From Brucella sp. BE17 (GTDB lineage: Bacteria > Pseudomonadota > Alphaproteobacteria > Rhizobiales > Rhizobiaceae), in contig NZ_CP154468.1 in the NCBI RefSeq assembly GCF_039545455.1, forward strand, positions 248,001 to 312,000: 64,000 nt of DNA, given 5' to 3'. The notes below the pieces were generated by a model that worked only from the letters and a program-made list of their open reading frames with translations, was not told the origin of the DNA and did no database searches. A program made the position numbers and the translations under genes. This document shows positions 7,769 through 16,022 of the stretch, one piece after another (the stretch's first letter is position 1; each line of letters begins with the position of its first letter).

Positions 7769-8902
7769 ATGGCAACGCAGCGCATCATTGATTTCCTCAA
7801 CACCCGTCGTCCCGATGGCCCATGCCTCGTCGTCGATACCGACGTCGTGCGCGATAATTTCCAGAGTTTTGAAAAGGCTCTGCCCTATTCGCGCATCTTC
7901 TATGCGGTGAAGGCAAATCCGGCCCCTGAAATCCTGCGGTTGCTGGCTTCTCTCGGCTCGTGCTTCGATACGGCATCAGTTGCGGAGATCGAAATGGCAC
8001 TGGAAGCGGGCGCAACGCCCAACCGCATCTCCTTCGGCAACACCATCAAGAAGGAGCGCGATATTGCGCGCGCTTTTGAGCTTGGCATCCGCCTTTTTGC
8101 TGTCGATTGCGTCGAGGAAGTTGAAAAGGTCGCGCGCGCAGCCCCCGGTTCGCGTGTGTTCTGCCGTGTTCTGACCGATGGCGAAGGCGCTGAATGGCCG
8201 CTGTCGCGTAAGTTCGGCTGCGTGCCTGCCATGGCGATTGACGTTTTGCGTCACGCCAAGGCGCTTGGCCTCGATTCTTATGGCGTTTCGTTCCATGTCG
8301 GCTCGCAGCAGACGGACCTCTCGGCCTGGGACCGTGCGCTTGGCGATGCGGCCATGGTTTTTCGTACCCTTGCCGATGAAGGCATCATGCTGCGCATGGT
8401 CAATATGGGCGGCGGTTTTCCAACCCGTTATCTGAAGGACGTGCCGACCGCCCAGGCTTACGGCATGGCGATCTTCGACGCATTGTCCAAACATTTCGGC
8501 AACCGTATCCCGGAAACCATCATCGAGCCGGGCCGCGGCATGGTCGGCAATGCCGGTGTGATCAAGACGGAAGTGGTGCTGGTTTCGCGCAAGGCAGACA
8601 ATGACAATGTGCGCTGGGTCTATCTCGACATTGGCAAGTTCGGCGGTTTGGCCGAAACCATGGACGAGGCGATCCGCTATCAGATCGTCACCCCGCGTGA
8701 CGGGGGCGAAACCGAACCCTGCGTTCTGGCCGGACCGACCTGCGACAGCGCGGATGTCATGTATGAAAAGACGCCCTATCCGCTGCCGCTCTCGCTGACC
8801 ATCGGAGACGAAATTCTCATCGAAGGGACGGGGGCTTACACCACCACTTATTCGGCGGTGGCGTTCAACGGCTTCGAACCGTTGCGATCCTACGTCATCT
8901 GA
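7769..8902 (+). CDS. Ornithine/lysine decarboxylase (PLP fold III)
   Basis: 377 residues of the group IV Orn/DAP/Arg decarboxylase family. The PLP lysine is in FYAVKANPAPEILR near residue 50, the phosphate-binding glycines in NMGGGFPTRY and EPGRGMVGNAG, and the catalytic cysteine in AGPTCDSADVM. It removes CO2 from ornithine (and possibly lysine) to make putrescine, or cadaverine, in the cytoplasm. ATG 7769 is preferred over ATG 7763 because GGGAG stands 7 bases before the former and almost touches the latter. The candidate leader RNA upstream suggests control by polyamine or ornithine status. A GNAT acetyltransferase gene follows by about 100 bases and could be co-transcribed. Confidence 0.93.
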   Translation: MATQRIIDFLNTRRPDGPCLVVDTDVVRDNFQSFEKALPYSRIFYAVKANPAPEILRLLASLGSCFDTASVAEIEMALEAGATPNRISFGNTIKKERDIARAFELGIRLFAVDCVEEVEKVARAAPGSRVFCRVLTDGEGAEWPLSRKFGCVPAMAIDVLRHAKALGLDSYGVSFHVGSQQTDLSAWDRALGDAAMVFRTLADEGIMLRMVNMGGGFPTRYLKDVPTAQAYGMAIFDALSKHFGNRIPETIIEPGRGMVGNAGVIKTEVVLVSRKADNDNVRWVYLDIGKFGGLAETMDEAIRYQIVTPRDGGETEPCVLAGPTCDSADVMYEKTPYPLPLSLTIGDEILIEGTGAYTTTYSAVAFNGFEPLRSYVI

Positions 8903-9005
8903 TCGGTCAGGTTTCGGCCCGAATTGATCATCGCAATCCGTCTGGCGCCGCAAGGCACTGGACGGGGTTTGTTGACGCAGTTTTTTGCCCTCGCGGATAA
9001 ATGCC

Positions 9006-9587
9006 ATGAACGCATATCTGAACCTTCAAGATCAAATCGCGGTTGCGGTCTCCCGTCCCGTCCCGGTTTTCGATCCGGCTTTCACTGTCGTTGCCGAACG
9101 TCCGGACCACGTCGAGGCGCGCGAGGCGCTTCTCGACCGCGCCATGGGCGAGGGGCGGCGTCGCAAGTCATCGGAAAAGCTGCGTCGTGGCCGCGTGCCC
9201 GCAAAGGGCTTGGCCTTTGCCGCGCAAAACAGCGATGGCATGGTTGCCGGCACGGTGCGGCTATGGAACGTTCAGGCTGGACACGATGCCTCTGGACGTG
9301 CGGTTCCCGCGCTGCTGCTTGGGCCGCTCGCGGTCGATCAGGCGTGCGCGGGTTACGGGATCGGCTCGGCGCTTATGCGCCACGCGATTTCTGAAGCGCG
9401 TCGTTTGGGCTATGGCGCGATCCTGCTTGTCGGCGATCCAGAATATTATGAACGCTTCGGTTTCTCCTCAGAGAAAACTGGCGCGCTTGCCATGCCGGGT
9501 CCGTTCGAAAAACGCCGCTTCCTGGCACTCGAACTTCAAGCCAGCCATCTTGATGGCGCACATGGCGTCTTGCGCCGCAGTTCCTGA
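9006..9587 (+). CDS. GNAT-family N-acetyltransferase
   Basis: 193 residues from ATG 9006, with an earlier in-frame TTG at 8985 as a weaker choice. The acetyl-CoA binding segment is visible as ACAGYGIGSALMRHAISEAR (Q/RxxGxG/A type), preceded by the strand PALLLGPLAVD and followed by AILLVGDPEYYERFGF, a pattern common in YhbS-like acetyltransferases. It sits downstream of the ornithine decarboxylase on the same strand. A polyamine substrate would be an attractive inference, but YhbS-like proteins have varied or unknown substrates. Confidence 0.85.
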   Translation: MNAYLNLQDQIAVAVSRPVPVFDPAFTVVAERPDHVEAREALLDRAMGEGRRRKSSEKLRRGRVPAKGLAFAAQNSDGMVAGTVRLWNVQAGHDASGRAVPALLLGPLAVDQACAGYGIGSALMRHAISEARRLGYGAILLVGDPEYYERFGFSSEKTGALAMPGPFEKRRFLALELQASHLDGAHGVLRRSS

Positions 9588-9685
9588 AAAGATCCGGCCT
9601 TTTAAGCTTTCCACTTCTTTCCCTTGTCGGTGCTTCATGGCATGAACACAAAAGGGGCGGTGGTGGAAATGAAGAGAGGCCGGAT

Positions 9686-10285
9686 ATGCAACAGCAACCG
9701 CAATCATCGCACGGTGTGCAGTTTTCCGTGATCCTGTTAAGCGTATTTTTCATCGGTCTGGTGGAGGGCATACAAGGGGTGCTTCTTCCGCTCGTTGCGC
9801 AGGAATACGGTGCGTCCTATTCCATGCTGGGGACCGCTACGAGTGTTCATTCAATGCTGTTTTTTGTGGCGCTGTTTCTGGGCGGACGGTTGTTCGCGCT
9901 TATGGGTGCAAAACCCTTTCTATTGGCGGCGACCTTTGTCTTTGCCATCAGCGCATGGATAGAGGCGCTTATGCCTTCTTTTCGGGTATGGGAAATTTCC
10001 CGTATGTTGCAGGGCATATCCGCTGGCTGCCTGCTTTCCTTCGCACTGACCTTTCTTGGATTGAGTGCGGAGCGCATAAGACGCGGCGATCTTCTGGGAA
10101 TAATGCTGGGGCTCTTTTTCTTCGGCAGTGGATTGGGCGGATTTGTCGGCAGCTTTTTAAGCCCCGGGTTTGGCCTGACTTCAATATCGCTGAGCGTAGC
10201 TGTTGGCGCGGTTTTCATTCTTCTTCTGCAGGCACTGTGTATTACGACGCCCGAACGGCTGGGAATATCCGCCATATTTGACTGA
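9686..10285 (+). CDS. MFS transporter, N-terminal half only (probably truncated)
   Basis: 199 residues with about six hydrophobic helices and the usual MFS features of an N-terminal domain, including a loop RLFALMGAK between helices 2 and 3. Full MFS carriers have about 400 residues and 12 helices; here the frame stops after helix 6. The last few codons fall where the downstream DUF805 repeat unit begins, so the missing half was probably removed or displaced when that unit arrived. GAGAGG at 9674-9679 is a good ribosome site. It is either a pseudogene or a half-size carrier that would have to dimerise; I favour the former. Confidence 0.65.
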   Translation: MQQQPQSSHGVQFSVILLSVFFIGLVEGIQGVLLPLVAQEYGASYSMLGTATSVHSMLFFVALFLGGRLFALMGAKPFLLAATFVFAISAWIEALMPSFRVWEISRMLQGISAGCLLSFALTFLGLSAERIRRGDLLGIMLGLFFFGSGLGGFVGSFLSPGFGLTSISLSVAVGAVFILLLQALCITTPERLGISAIFD

Positions 10286-11031
10286 TACGTCTTTCATTTT
10301 AGCGACAGTCAATATTCTGGGGAAATATGACGTTCTAACTCCACAAAGAAAGTTCGGGAATTGTAATATTCTTAGCACTTACTTATGAGTTAATTAGCCT
10401 TGAAGTCGTGGGAAGCTTTGAGTTCAAGGCTGTCGCTACACGCTTGGCACATTCATGAAGTCATAACTTGGCTTTCTGCTCGGAGGGAATGAGAATGGGA
10501 TTTGGTGAAACCATTCGGACTGTTTTAAGGCATAGGTATGCAAAATTCAGTGGCCGGGCTTCGCGCTCTGAATATTGGTGGTTCCAGTTGTTCTACTGGC
10601 TGGTGCTGTTGGGTTTTGGCCTTATCTTTGGCGTTCTGATGGCCCTTTTCGACAGAGGTCAGGGTTTCTCTTCTGTTTATCTGATTGCGGTTGTTCCAGC
10701 CGCCATATTTATACTGGCTTTGATTGTCCCGGTCATTGCCGTGCAGATACGTCGTTTTCACGACTATAATCTGTCCGGCTGGTGGTATCTGTTGCTCGTG
10801 GTGCTTGGCTTTATTCCTTACGTCGGAATTCTTGCAAGTATTGCGGTTGTCGTCATTTCCGTTCTCAAAGGCACCGATGGCCCCAACAAGTTTGGTGCTG
10901 ATCCCCTGCGACCCGAGGCGACTGCTGACGTTTTTGCCTGAGCAAGGCTGTTCGCATATATCCGGCCTGCTTGCGCCCGCCGTGGCGCAAGCTTCAGCAT
11001 TTTGCAGGCTGGAATTTGGGCGTTGACGTCT
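10268..11031 (+). repeat. Tandem duplication unit 1 (leader + DUF805 gene + relic)
   Basis: This unit and the one following share a leader of about 200 bases, a DUF805 gene, and the first bases of a downstream gene. Shared leader blocks include tgatacg, agcgNcagtcaat, cacttacttatgagtt / cgtacttatgagtt, ccttgaa and cggagggaatgagaatggga. After the DUF805 stop, both copies carry gcctgcttgcgc, which in unit 2 lies in the signal peptide of the DUF4129-type gene. Boundaries are approximate. Confidence 0.8.
10495..10941 (+). CDS. DUF805 family membrane protein, copy 1
   Basis: 148 residues. The DUF805 pattern is clear: FSGRASRSEYWWFQLFY at the start, paired hydrophobic helices, the conserved RRFHDYNLSGWWYLL, and the end motif LKGTDGPNKFGADPL. 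It is an inner-membrane protein of unknown function. ATG 10495 is chosen because GGAGGG (10482-10487) stands 7 bases before it; another ATG at 10489 is too close to that site. It is the first of two tandem copies in front of the MoxR/DUF58 operon. The two copies differ mainly in helices 1-2 and are nearly identical in the C-terminal half. Confidence 0.92.
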   Translation: MGFGETIRTVLRHRYAKFSGRASRSEYWWFQLFYWLVLLGFGLIFGVLMALFDRGQGFSSVYLIAVVPAAIFILALIVPVIAVQIRRFHDYNLSGWWYLLLVVLGFIPYVGILASIAVVVISVLKGTDGPNKFGADPLRPEATADVFA

Positions 11032-11745
11032 GTCGCTATATTCTAGTGATACGATTGTGTTTTTAGCGCCAGTCAATGTAATGGGGGAGATCAACTGCTG
11101 GATTCAACAAAGAAAATTCGTGAATTGTAATCTTCTTCCCACGTACTTATGAGTTGGTTCGCCTTGAAATGTGAGGGTACTCCAGTTCAGGGCTATCGCT
11201 GCGCACATGGCATTGTTGAAATCATAGTCTGGTTAACCGCCCGGAGGGAATGAGAATGGGATTTACTGAATCCATTCGGACTGTTTTGAAGCAGAAATAT
11301 GCAACGTTCAGTGGCCGGGCTTCCCGCTCCGAATACTGGTGGTTCTCTCTGTTTTATACGCTCGTTTTAGCAGCTCTTTTTATAAGCGGCCTTGTTATCA
11401 GGATGATAGCAGGCACCGGTGAGGCGTTTTCGCTGGCCTATTTGATTGTGATGATTCCAGCGGCCATATTCATGCTGGCGCTAATCATTCCATTCATTGC
11501 GCTGCAGGTTCGCCGTTTTCATGATCGCAATCTGTCGGGCTGGTGGTATCTGCTTCTTATGGTGCTCTCGGCTATTCCCTATGTCGGCTTTCTCGCAAGT
11601 ATCGCTTCTCTCGTCATAACAATCCTCAAAGGCACTGACGGACCAAACAAGTTCGGTGCCGATCCGCTGCGGCCTGCGGCCACTGCCGAGGTCTTTGCCT
11701 GAACAATGATGTTTCGTTTCGCCAGCCTGCTTGCGCTGGGTCTGA
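11032..11745 (+). repeat. Tandem duplication unit 2 (leader + DUF805 gene + start of DUF4129 gene)
   Basis: This is the second copy of the unit described at 10268-11031. Here the last part is intact and forms the signal peptide of the next gene. The untranslated leader (about 11048-11255) is conserved with that of copy 1 without encoding an obvious protein, which suggests a promoter or structured 5' region duplicated with the gene. Confidence 0.8.
11256..11702 (+). CDS. DUF805 family membrane protein, copy 2
   Basis: 148 residues, same length as copy 1, with FSGRASRSEYWWFSLFY, VRRFHDRNLSGWWYLL and LKGTDGPNKFGADPL. The start ATG 11256 is placed by analogy with copy 1 and has the same GGAGGG site 7 bases upstream. 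It stops 3 bases before the DUF4129-type gene, so it is probably the first member of the operon proper. The hydrophobic first half has diverged more from copy 1 than the C-terminal half. The function of DUF805 proteins is not known. Confidence 0.92.
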   Translation: MGFTESIRTVLKQKYATFSGRASRSEYWWFSLFYTLVLAALFISGLVIRMIAGTGEAFSLAYLIVMIPAAIFMLALIIPFIALQVRRFHDRNLSGWWYLLLMVLSAIPYVGFLASIASLVITILKGTDGPNKFGADPLRPAATAEVFA

Positions 11746-12446
11746 TCCTTATTTCTTCAACGCTGCCTGCGCCCGTCTGGGCGCAGGATGCAAGCCCTGT
11801 ATCAAATAGCCAAGGCCCCAGTTCGAGCGAGGCGGGAACCAAATACAAGTCACAATGCTGGCGACACGGCGTCGACTGTTCGCTGGTTTATGGCGATAAA
11901 TCGAAGGTGCGCTCAACGTCTTCAAACCGAAATACATCTTCTTTCAACCCGAGCGACCCGGTTGTTAACGGACCGTTGGCTATCTTCGTGGTCCTTGGCA
12001 TACTGGTCCTTGGCCTAGGATTGTGGATGCGCTTTGGAAATGGCGGCGTTTTATTGTCTTCAGCGCCGCGTGAAATGAAACAGCGGCAGGGTGAGGCACC
12101 GGAAAGCTGGCGCACTTCGGAAGCTGTCCCCGAGGAAGGGCCAGAGCAATTTCTGCAAAAGATCGCTGCTATGGAAGACAAGCGGCAGGCGCTGGTACAG
12201 CTGTTGCGACGCTGCTTGCTTCATGCCGCCGATGTTTCGGGGACGCGGCTGTTCCGCTCCGATACCGAGCGCACGGTCCTTGGCCGGTTGCCGCAAAGCA
12301 TGCCAAACCGTGAGCAACTGGAAAATCTGCTGGTTGAAGCTGAGCTTGTTCATTATGGCGGACGTGATCTCGCGGAAAATCAGTTTTCCACATTGTTGAC
12401 CAGTGCCCGGGCCCTGCTCTCTCAGGGAAGGCGTGCCTATGCGTAA
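11706..12446 (+). CDS. Membrane protein with C-terminal DUF4129-like domain
   Basis: 246 residues: a signal peptide (FASLLALGLILISSTLPAPVWAQ), a hydrophilic extracytoplasmic stretch with two cysteines (CWRHGVDCS), one membrane helix around residues 90-110 (LAIFVVLGILVLGLGLWMRF), and a cytoplasmic C-terminal domain whose pattern (ALVQLLRRCLLHAAD, SDTERTVLGRLP, AELVHYGGRDL) resembles DUF4129. Such domains often occur beside MoxR/DUF58 genes. It lies 3 bases after DUF805 copy 2 and overlaps the next gene by 8 bases, implying coupled translation. The DUF4129 assignment is by pattern and a profile search would settle it. Confidence 0.75.
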   Translation: MMFRFASLLALGLILISSTLPAPVWAQDASPVSNSQGPSSSEAGTKYKSQCWRHGVDCSLVYGDKSKVRSTSSNRNTSSFNPSDPVVNGPLAIFVVLGILVLGLGLWMRFGNGGVLLSSAPREMKQRQGEAPESWRTSEAVPEEGPEQFLQKIAAMEDKRQALVQLLRRCLLHAADVSGTRLFRSDTERTVLGRLPQSMPNREQLENLLVEAELVHYGGRDLAENQFSTLLTSARALLSQGRRAYA

Positions 12447-13698
12447 GGTCGGCCCAACCGTTTTCTTGGTGATCCTTCTTGGCCTGGTCGCCCTTTTGAT
12501 CTTTGCCCCTTGGCGCAGCGAGGTCTATGACCGGTCTGTTTTGGGTTCCAAAGGGCTGGAGTTCTGGCTTGCCCAAAAGGGTATACCGGTCGTGCGTTCG
12601 GATGAGCATATTTCAAGGAACCGCTCTGAGCTGTCTCTGCGCATCCTGCCTTTGCGTGCGCCGCCACAAAATAGCAATGGAAAAGAATCGTCCGAAGACC
12701 AGATTGAATCCTGGGTTCTCGAAGAGAAAATCTATGAATTGTCTACGCTGGTCATCTTCCCAAAATGGCGGGAAACGCTGATTAAGGATGGCATTGCCAA
12801 GGGTAACGAACTCTTGTCCACGGATACGGCACTGGCAACATTGACGGCTCTCGGCTTTGCGGATTTACGCCTATTGCAACCTTATAGCGGCTTTGAAGAA
12901 GCAGACCTGTCCTTGACGGGTGGTAAGACCCATCGGGTGAAACTCTATCAGGCGCAAGTTTTTGATCGCGCGAAGATGCCCAAAGGCTGCAAGGAACTGG
13001 CAGGCTTTTCGGAGGGCGCGTTACTGTTGCAATGCGAGCATTATAATCCGACCTATCTTCTGTCTGACCCGGATCTTATGAACAATCACGGTCTTACGCA
13101 GGGCGATAATGCCGATTTTGCCGTGACTTTAGTTAAAAATCTGCGCGGCGAAAACGCGGTCAAGCCCGTTTACCTCGATACCGATACGCGACTTCTGGAA
13201 GAAACCGAACAGGAGGAAGAGGGGCGCAGATACGAACGCTCGGCGACGGATTTCGCTCGTTTTTTCGATTACCCTCTGTCGATTATCTGGGGAGCGATCC
13301 TGTTCGTGACGGTTATTTCGTTCTGGCGCGGCGCATACCGGTTCGGACCGCCCGTACGTGAGGGCGATGAGCGTATCGAAATATCCAAGACCGTGGCCAT
13401 CGCCGCCATGGCGCGGCTGTTGCGTCTTTCCGGCAATGACGGACGGATGGCGGCGCAATTTGTGCAACATCTTCTGGCGGACAAGGCAGCACTGGTCTTT
13501 GGACCTGCTGCGGCGAATGCCGCTGGCATAGAGCGCCTGTATCAACGCCTTGCCCGGCGTGATGAGGCTCTCTCAGCGCAATTGCGGACAACCGCCCAAG
13601 CACTAATTGAGCGCGGCTCGCAGATGAGCCGTTCTGAACTGTATAGCTATCTGGAAACATTCAGAAAATTATTGAGGAGCGCCGACCTTGGGTCTTGA
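12439..13698 (+). CDS. DUF4350-containing membrane protein
   Basis: 419 residues. An N-terminal helix (TVFLVILLGLVALLIFAPW) is followed by a DUF4350-like extracytoplasmic domain beginning YDRSVLGSKGLEFWLAQKG, and a second helix near residue 285 (LSIIWGAILFVTVISFW) precedes a cytoplasmic tail. Start ATG 12439 lies within the end of the preceding gene, 8 bases of overlap, with GGGAAGG upstream. DUF4350 proteins recur next to MoxR and DUF58 genes in many bacteria and may present a periplasmic sensor or substrate-binding part of that system. No enzymatic motif is visible. Confidence 0.8.
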   Translation: MRKVGPTVFLVILLGLVALLIFAPWRSEVYDRSVLGSKGLEFWLAQKGIPVVRSDEHISRNRSELSLRILPLRAPPQNSNGKESSEDQIESWVLEEKIYELSTLVIFPKWRETLIKDGIAKGNELLSTDTALATLTALGFADLRLLQPYSGFEEADLSLTGGKTHRVKLYQAQVFDRAKMPKGCKELAGFSEGALLLQCEHYNPTYLLSDPDLMNNHGLTQGDNADFAVTLVKNLRGENAVKPVYLDTDTRLLEETEQEEEGRRYERSATDFARFFDYPLSIIWGAILFVTVISFWRGAYRFGPPVREGDERIEISKTVAIAAMARLLRLSGNDGRMAAQFVQHLLADKAALVFGPAAANAAGIERLYQRLARRDEALSAQLRTTAQALIERGSQMSRSELYSYLETFRKLLRSADLGS

Positions 13699-14644
13699 TG
13701 AATTTCGTAAGCTGATCGCCTCTCTCCGTGGAGAGATCGGTAAAGCCGTTCAGGGTCAGGATGCGCTGATCGATCTCGTGCTGATTTCGATTTTTGCGCG
13801 TGGGCATTGCCTCGTCGAGGGCCCTCCCGGCACCGCCAAGACCTTGCTTGCCCGCTCGGTGTCGGCGGTCATGGACATGGAATATCGCCGCATCCAGTTC
13901 ACGCCCGACCTGATGCCCGGCGATGTGCTTGGCGTCAATCTGTTCAATTTCCAGACCAGCCAGTTCCACCTCACCAAAGGACCGGTTTTCACGGATATAC
14001 TGCTTGCAGACGAAATCAACCGCGCACCGCCAAAAACACAGTCGGCACTCTTACAGGCCATGAACGAGCGCATGGTGACCATCGATGGAACCGACTATTC
14101 GCTTGGCTCGAACTTCTTCGTGCTCGCGACACAAAACCCCATCGAACAGCAGGGAACCTATCCTCTGCCGGAAGCACAGCTCGACCGGTTTCTGTTCAAG
14201 TTGGTAGTCGATTTCCCCGATCGTGATACCGAGATTGCCATCCTGTCCAAACATGCAGGCGAAGCCTTGCAATCCGATGAACGTACGGCCGGTATCGCTC
14301 GTCTTCTTGATAGCGTCACGCTCGCTGACGGTCGTAATCTGGTCGACAGTATTCATCTGGAGACGGCCATTTTGAGCTACATCGTTGATCTCATTCGCGC
14401 CACGCGTTCCGACCCGGATATTCTCCATGGCGCTTCCACGCGTGCAGCTGATGCGTTAGCGGCTGCGGTGCGGGTGCGTGCAGCGTTTGAGGGGCGCGAT
14501 TACGGGTTGCCGGACGATGTTCAGGCTTTGCTCACACCAGCCTTGCGCCATCGCATCGTGTTGTCTCCTGCAGCCGAAATCGATGGGCGTACCGCTGAAG
14601 ATGTGCTGAGCAATATCAAGAACCGTGTGGATGCGCCGCGTTAG
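13688..14644 (+). CDS. MoxR-type AAA+ ATPase
   Basis: 318 residues with Walker A EGPPGTAKT (residues 44-52), Walker B ILLADEINRAPPKTQSALLQ, and sensor 1 FFVLATQNPIEQQGTYPLPEAQLDRF, all diagnostic of MoxR. MoxR ATPases act as chaperones that help assemble or activate partner proteins, often vWA or DUF58 proteins encoded next to them. Start TTG 13688 is used: GAGGAG (13674-13679) is well spaced and no ATG is available in frame. It overlaps the DUF4350 gene by 11 bases. A palindromic repeat separates it from the DUF58 gene. Confidence 0.93.
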   Translation: MGLDEFRKLIASLRGEIGKAVQGQDALIDLVLISIFARGHCLVEGPPGTAKTLLARSVSAVMDMEYRRIQFTPDLMPGDVLGVNLFNFQTSQFHLTKGPVFTDILLADEINRAPPKTQSALLQAMNERMVTIDGTDYSLGSNFFVLATQNPIEQQGTYPLPEAQLDRFLFKLVVDFPDRDTEIAILSKHAGEALQSDERTAGIARLLDSVTLADGRNLVDSIHLETAILSYIVDLIRATRSDPDILHGASTRAADALAAAVRVRAAFEGRDYGLPDDVQALLTPALRHRIVLSPAAEIDGRTAEDVLSNIKNRVDAPR

Positions 14645-14702
14645 AGCGCATCCCGAAAAGAGAGCATTTCTCATGAACCAAGTTAAACTGGATATGCTCT
14701 AG
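14643..14702. repeat. Palindromic intergenic repeat inside the MoxR operon
   Basis: This fills the whole gap between moxR and the DUF58 gene. It combines gagcgcatcccgaaaag (14645-14661) with an inverted repeat AGAGCAT/ATGCTCT (14661-14667 and 14694-14700). The first module occurs again, exactly inverted, at 18393-18409. Such mobile palindromic elements are common in Brucella genomes. It could fold in the mRNA and influence expression of the downstream half of the operon. Confidence 0.75.
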
Positions 14703-16022
14703 ATGCGGCCCTCTTCGACCCTTGTTGCCCTCGGTCTGCTCTTGACTGCCATCACTGTCATCATCAGTGTGTGGTGGCCCTATCTCGTGCAGTATCTTGT
14801 TATGGCCTGGGGGGGTGCGGCGGGCGTTACCATCCTCGATCTTCTGTTGTCGGTTTTTTCCAGCCGGATTGATGCGGACGTCGACATTCCTGCACAGGGT
14901 TTTGTTGGACATAAGGCGCGGGTGAAGATTGAGGTGCGTCCGCGAAAAGGGCGTTTGCCGGAAAGGATCAAGGCGCGCCTCGATTTGGCGCCGGAGCTCG
15001 CAGGCGAGACCGATCACTTGCCGCCACTTGTTGTTACATCTGATGGTAGTCAGGCGGGCTGTATAGTGCACCTGCCTTTGAAAAGGCGCGGCCAGTACAT
15101 GGTCCATGCACTGTGGTTGCAATGGCCGTCGCGACTACGCTTGCTTGAGATGATCGCATCAAAACCGGTCGGACGCGAAATCGCTGTTCTGCCGGATATT
15201 TCGCCCGTCCTGTCGGGAGCGATTTCCACGCAGATGCTGCCGCTGGAAAATGGTCAAAAAGATATGCGCCTGCGCGGTGAAGGGTCGGAGTTTCATCAGC
15301 TGCGCGAATTCGCGCCAGGCATGGACCCGCGCAGCATCGACTGGAAGCGCTCTGCGCGGGTGCGTAATCTGGTGGTGCGTGAAACGCGGGCCGAACGAAA
15401 CCATCAGATCATTTTATGTGTCGATAGCGGACGCCTTATGGCGGAGCGTCTGGCAGGACTGCCCAAGCTCGACCGTGCCATCAATGCAGCACTCGCCATG
15501 TGCTGGGCTGGCGGGCTTGCCGGCGACCTGGTCGGTTTTTATAGTTTCGACAGCCGCCCGCGCCTGTTTACCCCGGCGATGCCGGGACGCGCCGCCTTTT
15601 CGAGGTTGCAGACCATTTGTGCGCAATTGCGCTATGAAACGCAGGAAACCAATCATACGCTTGGACTGACGCATCTCTCCGGGCGGCTCAAGCGGCGTTC
15701 ATTGATCGTGATCTTTTCCGATTTTGTGGACAGTATTACCGCCGAACTGATGATTGAAAATATCGGGGTTCTCGCGCGCCATCACTTTATCGTCTATGTG
15801 GCGTTGCGCGATCCGGTCTTGACCAAGCTTGCAGAACCCGACGAACTTAACCTTGAGGCAATCGCCCAGTCGGTTGCCACACGCCAGATATTGCACGAGC
15901 GTCGCGCAGTCATGGAGAAGCTCGCGCGCCTTGGTGTTCTTTGTCTCGACAGCACGCCCGAAAGTCTGACATCGGATTTGGTGGCGCGTTATATAGAAAT
16001 CAAATCGCGTGAGATGATATGA
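14703..16022 (+). CDS. DUF58 (vWA-like) domain protein
   Basis: 439 residues. Two N-terminal membrane helices (to about residue 50) are followed by a beta-rich segment and the DUF58 core: REFAPGMDPRSIDWKRSAR, then VRETRAERNHQIILCVDSGR, where the DSGR segment sits at the MIDAS-like position of vWA folds. Proteins of this family are regular partners of MoxR ATPases. ATG 14703 directly follows the repeat element, so there is no strong ribosome site except what the repeat provides. The gene ends with a 4-base ATGA overlap with the SpoIIM-family gene. Confidence 0.9.
   Translation: MRPSSTLVALGLLLTAITVIISVWWPYLVQYLVMAWGGAAGVTILDLLLSVFSSRIDADVDIPAQGFVGHKARVKIEVRPRKGRLPERIKARLDLAPELAGETDHLPPLVVTSDGSQAGCIVHLPLKRRGQYMVHALWLQWPSRLRLLEMIASKPVGREIAVLPDISPVLSGAISTQMLPLENGQKDMRLRGEGSEFHQLREFAPGMDPRSIDWKRSARVRNLVVRETRAERNHQIILCVDSGRLMAERLAGLPKLDRAINAALAMCWAGGLAGDLVGFYSFDSRPRLFTPAMPGRAAFSRLQTICAQLRYETQETNHTLGLTHLSGRLKRRSLIVIFSDFVDSITAELMIENIGVLARHHFIVYVALRDPVLTKLAEPDELNLEAIAQSVATRQILHERRAVMEKLARLGVLCLDSTPESLTSDLVARYIEIKSREMI

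Noticed and set aside
7393..7791. A 132-codon frame in the decarboxylase leader
   Set aside because: It runs through the proposed structured RNA, overlaps the decarboxylase start, and lacks family resemblance and a ribosome site.
8924..9394. A 156-codon frame overlapping the GNAT gene
   Set aside because: It is an out-of-frame shadow of the acetyltransferase with an Arg/Gly-rich product.
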